Of a DNA stretch of 64,000 bases, positions 43,186-54,466 are shown piece after piece. Location of the stretch: NCBI RefSeq assembly GCF_020531985.1, contig NZ_JAJAVQ010000006.1, forward strand, positions 124,001 to 188,000. The letters run 5' to 3'. A program made the translations under genes and the position numbers. Under the pieces are notes generated by a model. The model made no database searches and had not been told where the DNA came from. It saw nothing but the letters and a program-made list of their open reading frames with translations. Source of the stretch: Rheinheimera aquimaris (GTDB lineage Bacteria; Pseudomonadota; Gammaproteobacteria; Enterobacterales; Alteromonadaceae). How positions within the stretch are numbered: position 1 is the first letter of the stretch; each line of letters begins with the position of its first letter.

Positions 43186-43941
43186 TTAGTGGAACTCGGC
43201 TACCGGTTGGCTAAGGAGGCTTTGTAGCTGATGTTTTGGTGAGGCAACCCCGAATTGCTGGCGCAGCCTGGCCGCTGTACCGTCTGCTTCCAGTTTAAAC
43301 AGTGTTTTAGCCAGTGCTTGCAGCAAAGGTTGATAACGTTTATGCAGCATGTGGTAATCCGGCACCGTTTTTAATGTTTGCATCATGCTGTCAAAGCCCT
43401 GTGGCTGTTCCGGTAAGCTATAAGCGACAAACAGCGCAGCGTCGACTTTTTGCTGTTCATACAACTGACGGGCAGCAGCGGTATCTGCTGCCTGGATTAA
43501 CTTGATATCTGACGGCAGTGCCTGCAGCATGTTTTCCAGAATTACGGCGCCGCGGATATAAACAACACTATTCACGGTAGATAAACTACAACCGGCACAT
43601 TTTGTCTGGTTAACATATAGATTAACGTCTGTATCAAATAGTACATAAGGCACAGCCCTTAAATTGGGATAGCTTTGGGTGGCTTCCAGTACTCTGGCCA
43701 GTTCACCGGACAGATTACCTCTATTAGATTCGATCAGACTTCTGCCAAGAGGCACGGTGATAAATTCAACCGGGATCCCCATGGCCTTGTAGGCTTCGCT
43801 AAGCAATGCCTGACTATACTGCGCTGCCGGCGTGTCCAAAGCGCTTCTGAATATCAACTTTTGCTCGGAGCTTGCAAGCGCAGTAGAGGCGGCTAAAAAC
43901 AAACAAATGATAAAGCCCAGTCTGGGCCAACGGCTATTCAT
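43186..43941 (-). CDS. Exported solute-binding-like protein (SBP_bac_3 type)
   Basis: The 251-residue protein has a signal peptide (residues 1-24, ending ALASSE). It shows the family-3 layout: LIFRSALDTPAAQYSQALLSEAYKAMGIPVEF at the N-terminus and a C-terminal LRQQFGVASPKHQLQSLL helix. Cysteines in TKCAGCS form a CXXC, unusual for this fold. No transporter genes are near; it may be an amino acid sensor. It is divergent neither from a clear partner nor part of an operon. Confidence 0.75.
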   Translation of the reverse strand: MNSRWPRLGFIICLFLAASTALASSEQKLIFRSALDTPAAQYSQALLSEAYKAMGIPVEFITVPLGRSLIESNRGNLSGELARVLEATQSYPNLRAVPYVLFDTDVNLYVNQTKCAGCSLSTVNSVVYIRGAVILENMLQALPSDIKLIQAADTAAARQLYEQQKVDAALFVAYSLPEQPQGFDSMMQTLKTVPDYHMLHKRYQPLLQALAKTLFKLEADGTAARLRQQFGVASPKHQLQSLLSQPVAEFH

Positions 43942-43996
43942 GAGGTTACCGGTGTCGTTACTGACAGATGCTGTAGCGTGAGAGCGTAATTATATA

Positions 43997-44869
43997 TCAC
44001 TTTGCTAACTTCTCAGCCAAAAAATCTACCAGCACCCGCACTTTCGCGGATAAATGCCGGTTTTGTGGATAAAGCGCCCAGATACCGTCATCGGGTTGAC
44101 GAATGTTATCCAGTACCGAATGCAGCTGTGCCTTACTGAGCTTGTCTTTAACGTAATAATCAGGCAGCTGTACCAGCCCAAGCCCCTTTAATGCGGCATC
44201 CAGTAATGCGACCCCACTGTTACAGACAACTCTGCCTTTAGGTTTAAACTGCTGCACACTGCCTTCAACATTGAAACGCCATACAGTGACCGTGCCCGTC
44301 AGGCACTGATGTTGCTGTAGCTGCTGTAGTGTCGTTGGCGTGCCGTTTTTGTGCAGATATTCAGGAGAAGCAACGATGTACTGGGTTCTGCTGGCCAGCT
44401 TACGCGCTATCAGGCTGGAGTCTTCCAGTGTACCCAGACGTATCGCCAGGTCAAAACCACCCTGAATAAGATCTAACTTGTTGTTGGTCAGCTGCATATC
44501 CAGCTCGGTATCAGGATATAGCTTAAGAAAATCATGCAATAGCGGGGCAATGTGGGTTTCGCCATAAAATACGGGTGCTGTGATCTTAATCAGCCCTTTG
44601 GGGCTGGCCTTCAGGTTGGCCAGCGTACGGTTTGCCTCTTCCAGACTGCTGACAAGGTGGCGGCAATGCTGCAGGTAGAGTTGGCCTTCTTCGGTCAGGC
44701 TGACATTACGCGTGCTGCGATACAATAATTTAATCGCCAGCGATGTTTCCAGCTCGGCAATATTACGGCTGACCTGCGCCACCGAAATCCCCAGTACTTT
44801 GGCTGCTTTGGTAAAACTTTGCTGCTCTGCTACGGCTACAAACTCACTGATCCCAATCCAGTGTTTCAT
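43997..44869 (-). CDS. LysR-family transcriptional regulator
   Basis: The 290-residue regulator has the N-terminal winged helix (FVAVAEQQSFTKAAKVLGISVAQVSRNIAELE, then LLYRSTRNVSLTEEGQLY) and a C-terminal effector domain with LRLGTLEDSSLIARKL-like strands. It is divergent from frmA with a 144-base gap. A textbook LysR box (T-N11-A with 7-bp arms) sits 22 bases upstream of its start, so autoregulation and control of the formaldehyde genes are likely. The ligand is unknown. Confidence 0.93.
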   Translation of the reverse strand: MKHWIGISEFVAVAEQQSFTKAAKVLGISVAQVSRNIAELETSLAIKLLYRSTRNVSLTEEGQLYLQHCRHLVSSLEEANRTLANLKASPKGLIKITAPVFYGETHIAPLLHDFLKLYPDTELDMQLTNNKLDLIQGGFDLAIRLGTLEDSSLIARKLASRTQYIVASPEYLHKNGTPTTLQQLQQHQCLTGTVTVWRFNVEGSVQQFKPKGRVVCNSGVALLDAALKGLGLVQLPDYYVKDKLSKAQLHSVLDNIRQPDDGIWALYPQNRHLSAKVRVLVDFLAEKLAK

Positions 44870-44890
44870 CTGGTTTTGCCTTAGTATTAT

Positions 44891-44915
44891 TGCAAATATG
44901 AAAAACTTATTTGCA
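44891..44915. promoter_or_regulatory. LysR-type T-N11-A operator
   Basis: TGCAAAT (44891-44897), 11 bases and ATTTGCA (44909-44915) form perfect 7-bp arms with the T-N11-A geometry of LysR regulator boxes. It lies between the divergent LysR gene and frmA. Confidence 0.7.
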
Positions 44916-44992
44916 TTGTAGTGGTATTTTCATTGATATGGAAAAAATACAATTCAGGTTACACTTGCCGTTATAAACTTTGCCTGTGTTAA

Positions 44993-46132
<1,140 letters not shown>

Positions 46133-46148
46133 TTTTGAAAGTGATTGA

Positions 46149-46253
46149 AGGACGGATTAGAACCCCGTTCTGGTCGGCACAGAGTGTCTGAGCGAGCGCG
46201 CAAGCGCGAACGAGTTGCTGTGACGAGCCAGGGCGGGCGTTGTAATCTGTCCT
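46149..46253 (+). repeat. Dispersed structured intergenic element, copy C
   Basis: This 105-nt copy lies in the 143 bases between frmA and fghA. The arms are GTCGGCACAGAGTGTCTGAG (46173-46192) and CGAGTTGCTGTGACGAGC (46211-46228). Relative to the other copies both arms changed (CGCAG to CACAG, and CTGCG to CTGTG), so the helix still pairs. Outer helix AGGACGGATTA (46149-46159) pairs with TAATCTGTCCT (46243-46253). The apical hairpin is GCGC-GCAA-GCGC-like with a GNRA tetraloop. Confidence 0.85.
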
Positions 46254-46275
46254 GACCGCGTTTGAAGGACATAGT

Positions 46276-47124
46276 ATGACTACATCAGCCATAACCAAAG
46301 TAAGTGAACAGTTATGCTTTGGCGGTAAGCAAATCCGCTATAAACATCAATCGGCAGTATTACACTGCGACATGCAGTTTTCTGTTTTTCTGCCACCGCA
46401 AGCCGAAACCGCGAGGGTACCCGCGCTATACTGGCTGTCGGGGTTAACCTGTACTGATGAAAATTTTTCCAGTAAGGCCGGCGCACAGCAATTTGCCGCC
46501 AAACTGGGTATAGCGCTGATTATACCGGATACCAGCCCGCGTGGTGACGATGTGCCGGATGATGAAAATGCAGCCTACGATTTTGGCCTCGGTGCTGGTT
46601 TTTATGTCAATGCGACACAGGCTCCTTTTAATAAGCACTACAAGATGTACGACTATATCGTTAGCGAATTGCCTGAACTGGTAGAAGCAGCATTGCCGTT
46701 AACAGACAAACGCGCGATCAGTGGTCATTCGATGGGGGGCCATGGCGCTTTGGTTATCGGCCTTCGCAACCCAGAGCGTTACTGCAGCATTTCCGCTTTC
46801 TCGCCGATTTGCAATCCGGCAAATAGCCCTTGGGGTATTAAGGCTTTTAATGGTTATTTGGGTGAAGATAGAAGCCAATGGCAGCAATATGATGCATCTT
46901 TGTTGTTGCGGGATGCAAAGAAGGTAGCGCCGATTTTGGTGGATCAAGGCAGCGCAGATAATTTCTACCCAGAGCAACTGCGTACAGCAAGCCTGGTGGA
47001 AGCGGCATCTTTAAACGATGTTAATGCCGAGATCCGGCTGCAGCCAGGTTATGATCATAGCTACTACTTTATCGCCAGTTTTATTGGTGAACACCTGCAT
47101 TTTCATGCGCAGTACTTGAAGTAA
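46276..47124 (+). CDS. fghA: S-formylglutathione hydrolase
   Basis: The 282-residue esterase has serine nucleophile motif SGHSMGGHGALV, the fold signature CTDENFSSKAGAQQFAA, and the late block VDQGSADNFYPEQL. It hydrolyses S-formylglutathione to formate and glutathione, completing formaldehyde detoxification begun by frmA upstream. GAAGGACAT lies just before the ATG. The HIT gene follows 48 bases after the stop, across a strong inverted repeat. Confidence 0.95.
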   Translation: MTTSAITKVSEQLCFGGKQIRYKHQSAVLHCDMQFSVFLPPQAETARVPALYWLSGLTCTDENFSSKAGAQQFAAKLGIALIIPDTSPRGDDVPDDENAAYDFGLGAGFYVNATQAPFNKHYKMYDYIVSELPELVEAALPLTDKRAISGHSMGGHGALVIGLRNPERYCSISAFSPICNPANSPWGIKAFNGYLGEDRSQWQQYDASLLLRDAKKVAPILVDQGSADNFYPEQLRTASLVEAASLNDVNAEIRLQPGYDHSYYFIASFIGEHLHFHAQYLK

Positions 47125-47134
47125 ACTGCTGTGC

Positions 47135-47173
47135 TGGCATACTCCGGTAAAAAGACGTTACCGGAGTATGCCA
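47135..47173 (+). promoter_or_regulatory. Perfect inverted repeat sequestering the HIT gene ribosome-binding site
   Basis: GGCATACTCCGGTAA (47136-47150), loop AAAGACG and TTACCGGAGTATGCC (47158-47172) pair perfectly over 15 bp; T47135 with A47173 makes a 16th pair, the A being the first base of the start codon. The only Shine-Dalgarno sequence, GGAG (47162-47165), is inside the right arm. No T-run follows, so it is not a classical terminator; a translational control hairpin or a protein-binding dyad is likely. Confidence 0.8.
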
Positions 47174-47586
47174 TGAGTTACGATGACAATAATATTTTTG
47201 CAAAAATTCTGCGCGGCGACATTCCCAGTTTCAAAGTGTACGAAGATGACTACACGCTGGCCTTTATGGACATCATGCCTCAGGCCGACGGTCACACCCT
47301 GGTTATCCCAAAGTTTAAAGCAGAAACGCTGTTGGACATTCCAGCCGATGAGCTGATCCATACCATGACCACAGTGCAAAAAGTGATGTCCGCGCTAAAA
47401 TCTACCCTTGGGGTTGAAGGCGTTGTGCTAATGCAGCTTAACGGCGAAGCGGCAGGCCAAACCGTACCGCATTTACATTTTCATTTAATTCCTGAGCATC
47501 TGCGAAAGTTAAAAGGCCACGGTGCCGAGCAGGGTGATATGGAAAAAATTAAGGCATTAGCCCAGAAGATCAGTTCAGCGCTATAA
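47173..47586 (+). CDS. HIT-family (histidine triad) protein
   Basis: The 137-residue protein starts NNIFAKILRGDIPSFKVYEDD and has the histidine triad PHLHFHLIP (HxHxH). This is the bacterial HinT-like or Ap4A-hydrolase-like branch, with the HTLVIPK helix upstream. It hydrolyses nucleoside phosphoramidates or dinucleotides. ATG 47173 follows the GGAG inside a perfect inverted repeat; an in-frame GTG at 47131 would add 14 residues and is less likely. It is 3' of fghA on the same strand. Confidence 0.92.
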   Translation: MSYDDNNIFAKILRGDIPSFKVYEDDYTLAFMDIMPQADGHTLVIPKFKAETLLDIPADELIHTMTTVQKVMSALKSTLGVEGVVLMQLNGEAAGQTVPHLHFHLIPEHLRKLKGHGAEQGDMEKIKALAQKISSAL

Positions 47587-47626
47587 GTAGCATTAACTTA
47601 GAAAAATAAAAAACATAAGTCAGCAG

Positions 47627-49072
47627 ATGAGCAACTATTACCCGCAAGTGTTTAGCATACTCAGGCAGTGCTCCCGTCATGCATTATGGCGCAATGCATT
47701 GCTATTGCTGCTTTGGCTTGTTGTTTGGATGTTAGGGCTGCTGGTTGAATACACCGAGCATGCCAGCATTTGGTTTCCCGCTGCTGGGCTTACCAGTGCA
47801 GCGGTTTTTATTGTTGGCGTCAGAGCCGTGCCGGCACTATTGCTGGGCTGTGTGATTGTTACATTCTGGACCGCTCAGCACTATCAATTGTCCCTGAGCT
47901 ATGCACAGTTGCTGCAGGCCGGCTTGCTGTTTGGTGTGGCGCATATAATGCCGTACTATGCCGGCGCCAGGTTACTCAGGCGTTTGGCTAATATTGGTCA
48001 GTTCTATTTGCCATTATTTGTTATCGGTTTTTTGCTGGTTGCGGCGCTAAGTTCATTAGTTGCCACCTTTTCAGTGCTGGGTGCGCTGGTAGTGTCATCT
48101 ATGATGCCGGTTGACGATATTGCCCACACCTGGTTACCGTTCTGGATTGGCGATATGGCTGGCGTGATTGTTATTGCACCAGTATTTTGTGGCCTTTTGG
48201 CTGTGCTTTACCCATCCCCCAAGTTTGTATTGGAAGACTACATCGGCCCACAGCAAACTGCGGCTAGCAGCGGCTATCAGTTTAAACTGATGGTGAATGT
48301 TATTCTGCTCAGCCTGGCAATGCTGCTTGCTCGCTACTCCGACTCGCCACAAAGTGCTTTTGCGGTATTTTTTCTGGTGATCCCGCATATGTGGATTGCC
48401 TGTACCGAGTCTGCGTTTTTTACTGCTCTTAGTGTTGCGCTGAGTAGTTTTGCAATAGCATTGCTGGTGCATTTTCTTGGCCTGATGCAGTACGCCATGG
48501 TGTATCAGTTTGCTATTAACGTTATTGCTGCTAATGCGCTGTTTGGCCTGGCGGTACCGGCGTTGATGACGGCGAATAAACAGCTGCGGCTGATTGTGTC
48601 AACCGACAGCCTGACTAAAGTGGCATCGAGGGTGCATTTGCAGCAAAGAGCTGAGTTGGAGATTGCCCGTTCGCTGGAACAACAGGAACCACTGTGCCTG
48701 ATGGTGTTTGATATTGATCATTTTAAGCAAATTAACGATCAACTGGGCCACAGTGTTGGCGATCAAGTGTTGCGTGATGCCTGTCATACTGCGCAGCAGC
48801 TGCTCAGACCTACGGATGTGATAGGTCGTTATGGCGGAGATGAGTTTGTCGTGTTGTTGCCGCATACTCAGCAAGATGTGGTTGTTGCTATCGGTCAACG
48901 TATTATTGGCCGCCTCAGAGACATTCAGCTGGCAAACGATCTGAGCGTGTCCGCCAGTTTTGGTGTCGCAGCGCTGAAAGCTGATGACAGCTTCAGAACA
49001 CTATTTGAAAGGGCCGATGCAGCCCTTTATCAGGCAAAGAAAAAAGGTCGTAGTCAGGTAGCCTGGCATTAG
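47627..49072 (+). CDS. MASE1-GGDEF diguanylate cyclase
   Basis: The 481-residue protein has residues about 18-310 forming an eight-helix MASE1 membrane sensor (ASIWFPAAGLTSAAVF, VRAVPALLLGCVI). The C-terminal GGDEF domain keeps the catalytic motif GRYGGDEFVVLLP, and RPTD five residues before it is the RxxD inhibitory site. The enzyme should therefore make c-di-GMP with product feedback inhibition. The MASE1 sensor ligand is unknown. A c-di-GMP riboswitch elsewhere in the window (63601-63695) shows that the pathway is used here. The start at 47627 has no strong ribosome-binding site. Confidence 0.92.
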   Translation: MSNYYPQVFSILRQCSRHALWRNALLLLLWLVVWMLGLLVEYTEHASIWFPAAGLTSAAVFIVGVRAVPALLLGCVIVTFWTAQHYQLSLSYAQLLQAGLLFGVAHIMPYYAGARLLRRLANIGQFYLPLFVIGFLLVAALSSLVATFSVLGALVVSSMMPVDDIAHTWLPFWIGDMAGVIVIAPVFCGLLAVLYPSPKFVLEDYIGPQQTAASSGYQFKLMVNVILLSLAMLLARYSDSPQSAFAVFFLVIPHMWIACTESAFFTALSVALSSFAIALLVHFLGLMQYAMVYQFAINVIAANALFGLAVPALMTANKQLRLIVSTDSLTKVASRVHLQQRAELEIARSLEQQEPLCLMVFDIDHFKQINDQLGHSVGDQVLRDACHTAQQLLRPTDVIGRYGGDEFVVLLPHTQQDVVVAIGQRIIGRLRDIQLANDLSVSASFGVAALKADDSFRTLFERADAALYQAKKKGRSQVAWH

Positions 49073-49461
49073 ATGTCAGTGCGTTGCAGTAAGTCCCACT
49101 GGTTACCATACAGATCGGTAAAAACAACCACAGTGCCATAAGCTTCTTCACGTGGTGCTTCAAGGAACGTGACGCCGGCTGCTTTCATCGCATTATAATC
49201 CCGCCAGAAATCGTCAGTTTGTATAAACAACCACACCCTGCCGCCAGCCTGCATGCCAACAGATTGCTTTTGCTGTTCAGTTGCTGCTTTGGCCAATAAC
49301 AACGCTGTACCATTGTGCTGCCTGGGGGCTACCTGTACCCAACGCTTGCCTTTACCTAAGTCGGTATCTTCCAGCAGCTCAAACCCAAGTTTGGTGGTAT
49401 AAAACGCGATAGCCTCGTCATAGTTGTCTACCAACAGCGCAACATTTGCAATATGTGCCAC
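49069..49461 (-). CDS. VOC-family (glyoxalase-fold) protein
   Basis: The 130-residue protein has ANVALLVDNYDEAIAFYTTKLGF at the start and a second half with VRVWLFIQTDDFWRDYNAMKAAGVTF-type strand order, ending VVFTDLYGNQWDLLQ. This is a VOC domain of the kind annotated as glyoxalase-like. The reaction is unknown. Its stop codon overlaps the 3' end of the diguanylate cyclase gene by 4 bases on the other strand. Confidence 0.87.
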   Translation of the reverse strand: MAHIANVALLVDNYDEAIAFYTTKLGFELLEDTDLGKGKRWVQVAPRQHNGTALLLAKAATEQQKQSVGMQAGGRVWLFIQTDDFWRDYNAMKAAGVTFLEAPREEAYGTVVVFTDLYGNQWDLLQRTDI

Positions 49462-49618
49462 AGCATACTCCTGTGTATTTTAAAGTGCGCGGATCCTGCC
49501 AGTGCTGTATCTGTTTAACAAGTCTTGTCACGTGATTTTCACTTGAGCTTGCGACAAATTGCACTTAAGGTAGCGGCTTTTGAAGCGCAGTTGTTATTGT
49601 CGTTAAGGAATCGCTGTT

Positions 49619-51589
49619 GTGCGTATACTGAGCCTTTTAAGTATTTCTGTTTTCTTTTCAGTGGGATGTGCAACACAGCCGCCGTCAGAGAACGCTCTGA
49701 CATTGAATATTATTCATATTAACGACACCCATTCCCATTTTGATGCCAGCCCGGCCAGCGTGATGCAGGATGGCGAGCCGGTTTACACTTTTATCGGCGG
49801 GCACCCGCGTATTTTGACGCAGGCACAGCAGCTTAAGCAGCGTTCTGTGCAGGATAAGATCCCGGCATTGTTTTTACACGGTGGGGATGCGTTTAAAGGC
49901 AGCGCTTATTTTGAGCTGTTTGAGCAGCGCATTAATATTGATGTGTTAAACCGTATGCATATTGACGCTATGGCACTTGGCAACCATGAGTTCGATATTG
50001 GCTTGGCGAAGCTGTCAGATTTTATCGGTAAGGTTAACTTTCCGTTACTGGCGGCCAACGTTGATACGGCAGAAGAGCCGGCTTTGGCTGGCAGTAAAAA
50101 CATAAAGCCTTATGCATTATTTGTTGTGGAACAACACCAACTGCATGCTATTGCTGACATAGCCGAGGCCAAGGGGCGCGAGCTGGTAGCTGTTTTTGGT
50201 TTAGCACTTGAAGATATGCGGGCAATTGCTCCGGAAACCGGTGCGCTGGTGTTTCATAATGAGATCCACTCTGCGCAGCGAGCTGTCGATATGTTAACTG
50301 CGCAAGGTGTTAAACACATCATTGCGCTGACGCACCTTGGCCATCAACGCGACTTAGCGGTTGCCTCGGCTGTGAACGGCATTGATGCTATCGTTGGCGG
50401 CCATTCGCATAGTTTGCTTGGCGATTTCCGTCACTGGGGCCTGGGGCAGCAGCGACCTTATGCCGAGCTGGTGATTAACCCTGACGGACAGGGCAGAACC
50501 TGTGTGGTGCAGGCCGGACAGTTTGCTCAGGCGATAGGACAGGCGCAGCTAAGTTTTAACAACGCCGGACAATTAATCCGTTGCAATGGTCAGAACACTT
50601 TACTTGCCAGCCGGGATTATTTTTCCTCAGCACAGCGCAACGAGCAAAGCCGCTTTACCGGCCGTAAACAGCACAACACAGAGCAGTATGTTGCGGCTTT
50701 GCCACGCACGGCGATAGTGGCAGAAGACGCCTCATTGCGTCAGCTGTTGGACACTAAGTACAAACCGGCGGTCAGCCGTGCTTATGGTGAGCAAATTGCC
50801 GTTGCCGAACGCAAAATTAATCATGTCAGGTTGCCTGGTAGTGGCGGTAGCTCGAACCATGGTTCCGAACTGGCAGGGCTTGTTGCCGATGCGATGGTAT
50901 ATTGGCTTAATCGTAGTGATGTCAGGGCAGTTTCGGGCCAAAACGTCGATTTTGCGCTGATCGGTGCGGGCAATATCCGCTCAGCTATTGAAGCTGGGAA
51001 TGTGTATGAGGGCCATGTGCGGCTTGATGTGTTGCCATTTAATACGCCGCTCAGCGTCATCAGTATCAGTGGCGCACAGCTTGAAAAGCTGCTGACAGAG
51101 ACGATCAGTGCCACGTTAGTACCCGGTGCGCACAGCGGTAAGTTCCCGTACACCGGCAAGCTGCGCTATATCGCATCAGAAGTGGCGGCAGGTAAAGCTG
51201 AGCTTAGTCAGCTGCAGTTTTGGCGTGATGGAAAGTGGCAGAATATTCAGCCGGAACATGTCTATACGATGGCAACAACGCAATACCTGGCTGATGGTAA
51301 CGATGGCTGGCAGGTGTTGCAGCAAATACAGCAACATAGCAGCGACCGGCGGGATATTATATTACAGCACGGTCAACCGGCGGTATTTAGCGTAAATAAA
51401 GTGACGGCCACAATGGACAGCAGCGGTGCAACGTCGTTTAGCGCAGTCTACAATGATATCGGCAAACTTCCTTGTGATGCACAGGGCGCCGATTGCAAGG
51501 TCGCCGCCCGGGCTGTTATTGATTACCTGAAAGCCACACCGTCGCTGCTTTCGCAACCACGCCAGCCAACGGTGACGTTACTGCGCTGA
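49619..51589 (+). CDS. 5'-nucleotidase/UshA-family lipoprotein
   Basis: The 656-residue protein starts at GTG (AAGGAA 8 bases upstream) and has a lipoprotein signal (SVGC). The N-terminal metallophosphatase domain carries IIHINDTHSHFD, GGDAFKGSA, ALGNHEFDIG, LTHLGH and GGHSHS. The C-terminal 5_nucleotid_C domain contains GAGNIRSAIEAG and LPFNTPLSVISISG. UshA-type enzymes hydrolyse nucleotides and UDP-sugars outside the cytoplasm. The lipid anchor suggests it faces the periplasm or outer surface. No clear operon partner. Confidence 0.93.
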   Translation: MRILSLLSISVFFSVGCATQPPSENALTLNIIHINDTHSHFDASPASVMQDGEPVYTFIGGHPRILTQAQQLKQRSVQDKIPALFLHGGDAFKGSAYFELFEQRINIDVLNRMHIDAMALGNHEFDIGLAKLSDFIGKVNFPLLAANVDTAEEPALAGSKNIKPYALFVVEQHQLHAIADIAEAKGRELVAVFGLALEDMRAIAPETGALVFHNEIHSAQRAVDMLTAQGVKHIIALTHLGHQRDLAVASAVNGIDAIVGGHSHSLLGDFRHWGLGQQRPYAELVINPDGQGRTCVVQAGQFAQAIGQAQLSFNNAGQLIRCNGQNTLLASRDYFSSAQRNEQSRFTGRKQHNTEQYVAALPRTAIVAEDASLRQLLDTKYKPAVSRAYGEQIAVAERKINHVRLPGSGGSSNHGSELAGLVADAMVYWLNRSDVRAVSGQNVDFALIGAGNIRSAIEAGNVYEGHVRLDVLPFNTPLSVISISGAQLEKLLTETISATLVPGAHSGKFPYTGKLRYIASEVAAGKAELSQLQFWRDGKWQNIQPEHVYTMATTQYLADGNDGWQVLQQIQQHSSDRRDIILQHGQPAVFSVNKVTATMDSSGATSFSAVYNDIGKLPCDAQGADCKVAARAVIDYLKATPSLLSQPRQPTVTLLR

Positions 51590-51590
51590 G

Positions 51591-52019
51591 TTAACGTTTA
51601 AATTTCGTTTCCAGTATCACTGAAGAGTTAGTGCGCTCAACGCCGTCAAGGTTACCAATGTCATCCAGTATGTGGCTCAGCTGCTCTGTGCTCTGAGCCT
51701 GCACTATCGCAATCAAATCATACTCACCACTGATCGCATACAGCGCCGACACTTGCGGGATTTGTTTTAGTTCGATATTGGTTTTAGCCGTCAGCTTTTG
51801 CCGAACCTTTATGCTGACATGGGCCGATACCAGTGATGCCAGATAGTCATCACCATAATCTACCGAATACCCTTTGATAATGCCACTGTGCTCAAGCTTG
51901 GCAATACGGGTTTGCACCGTAGAACGGGACAGATCCAGCATTCTGGCCAGGTCTGAAATACTGGCTCTGGCATTGTGCTTTAATACGGCTAATAGTTTTT
52001 CATCTTCCTTGCTTATCAT
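51591..52019 (-). CDS. Lrp/AsnC-family transcriptional regulator
   Basis: The 142-residue regulator has the AsnC-type helix-turn-helix (residues about 5-55, ISDLARMLDLSRSTVQTRIAKLEHSGII) and a RAM/AsnC ligand domain (VSALYAISGEYDLIAIVQA). It is divergent from astC, 165 bases away, so it probably controls the arginine-catabolism genes in response to an amino acid. The gap contains repeated ATTGC/GCAAT-rich stretches but no single clear dyad. Confidence 0.92.
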   Translation of the reverse strand: MISKEDEKLLAVLKHNARASISDLARMLDLSRSTVQTRIAKLEHSGIIKGYSVDYGDDYLASLVSAHVSIKVRQKLTAKTNIELKQIPQVSALYAISGEYDLIAIVQAQSTEQLSHILDDIGNLDGVERTNSSVILETKFKR

Positions 52020-52109
52020 TTTGCTAATTGATTCCGTTAAATTGCAATGTTGGCTTGTTATATTGCTGATAATGATACTGCAATGTGACGGCCGTCGGCA
52101 ATATAATAA

Positions 52110-53390
<1,281 letters not shown>

Positions 53391-53393
53391 ATT

Positions 53394-54422
53394 ATGTTAG
53401 TGATCCGGCCGATCACCGCAGCTGATTTTGCTGCGCTAAAACACATCGCAGTTGAGTCCGGTGCGGGTTTTACCTCGCTGCCGGTAAATGATGACCGGTT
53501 GAAGCAGAAAATTACCCATGCAGAGCATAGCTTTGCCGCTGATGTGACAGCGCCGGGAGATCAGGGCTATCTGTTTGTACTGGAAGACACTGCCAGTGGT
53601 GAGATAGTCGGTACTACCGGTATTGAAGCGGCAGTAGGTACCAGCACGCCGCTGTATCACTTTCAGCAAAATACGGTTATTCACCACAGTGCTGAACTGA
53701 ATGTGTTTAATCAGCTGAAAACACTGACGCTGTGTAACGATTACACCGGCGCGTCTGAAATTTGTACTTTATTTTTGCGGGAAAGTTACCGGCGTAACCA
53801 TGCCGGGCGCTTTTTATCAAAAGTACGGTTTTTGTTTATGGCGGAACACCCGCAGCGTTTTAGTGACCGTGTTATTGCTGAAATGCGCGGCGCTGCTGAT
53901 AGCAACGGCCAGCCACCTTTCTGGCACTGGCTGCAGCAACTGTTTCTGACGATTGGTTTTCCTACGGCTGATCATCTTATCGGTATTGGTAAGAAGGCCT
54001 TTATTGCCGAGCTGATGCCGCGTCATCCTATCTATGTTGGCTTACTGCCGCAGGGGGCGCAAGATGTGATAGGGCAGGTGCATCAGAATACAAAACCAGC
54101 GCTTAAAATGCTGGAGAGTGAAGGCTTTATTCACCGTGGCTATATTGACCTGTTTGACGCCGGGCCAACGGTAGAAGCCAGGTTAAGTCAGATTAAGTCG
54201 GTTGCGGCAAGTAAGAAGGTGCCGGTAAAAATTGCCGATGTTCAGGGAGAGCAAACATTGGCCGTTGCCAACACGGCATTGCAGCAGTTTAGGGCCAGCT
54301 TTGGAAAAGCGGCAAAGTTTGATGCAGATCAGGGCGTGTTATTGCTAAGTGCAGAGTTTGCCGATACCTTGCAGCTGCACGATGGCGACCTGGCAAGATT
54401 TATTATTCTGGATAAGGCCTGA
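53394..54422 (+). CDS. astA: Arginine N-succinyltransferase
   Basis: The 342-residue enzyme opens IRPITAADFAALKHIAVESGAGFTSLP, the characteristic AstA start. It also has EICTLFLRESYRRNHAGRFLSKVRF and GYIDLFDAGPTVEARL. AstA transfers a succinyl group from succinyl-CoA to arginine, the first step of the AST pathway. It sits 3 bases after astC. astD and astB, usually nearby in this order, are missing; a DUF1338 gene follows instead. Confidence 0.95.
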   Translation: MLVIRPITAADFAALKHIAVESGAGFTSLPVNDDRLKQKITHAEHSFAADVTAPGDQGYLFVLEDTASGEIVGTTGIEAAVGTSTPLYHFQQNTVIHHSAELNVFNQLKTLTLCNDYTGASEICTLFLRESYRRNHAGRFLSKVRFLFMAEHPQRFSDRVIAEMRGAADSNGQPPFWHWLQQLFLTIGFPTADHLIGIGKKAFIAELMPRHPIYVGLLPQGAQDVIGQVHQNTKPALKMLESEGFIHRGYIDLFDAGPTVEARLSQIKSVAASKKVPVKIADVQGEQTLAVANTALQQFRASFGKAAKFDADQGVLLLSAEFADTLQLHDGDLARFIILDKA

Positions 54423-54466
54423 GAAGGCCTGCAAGTTAATTTGGTAAACGTTAAGGCGGATTAATA

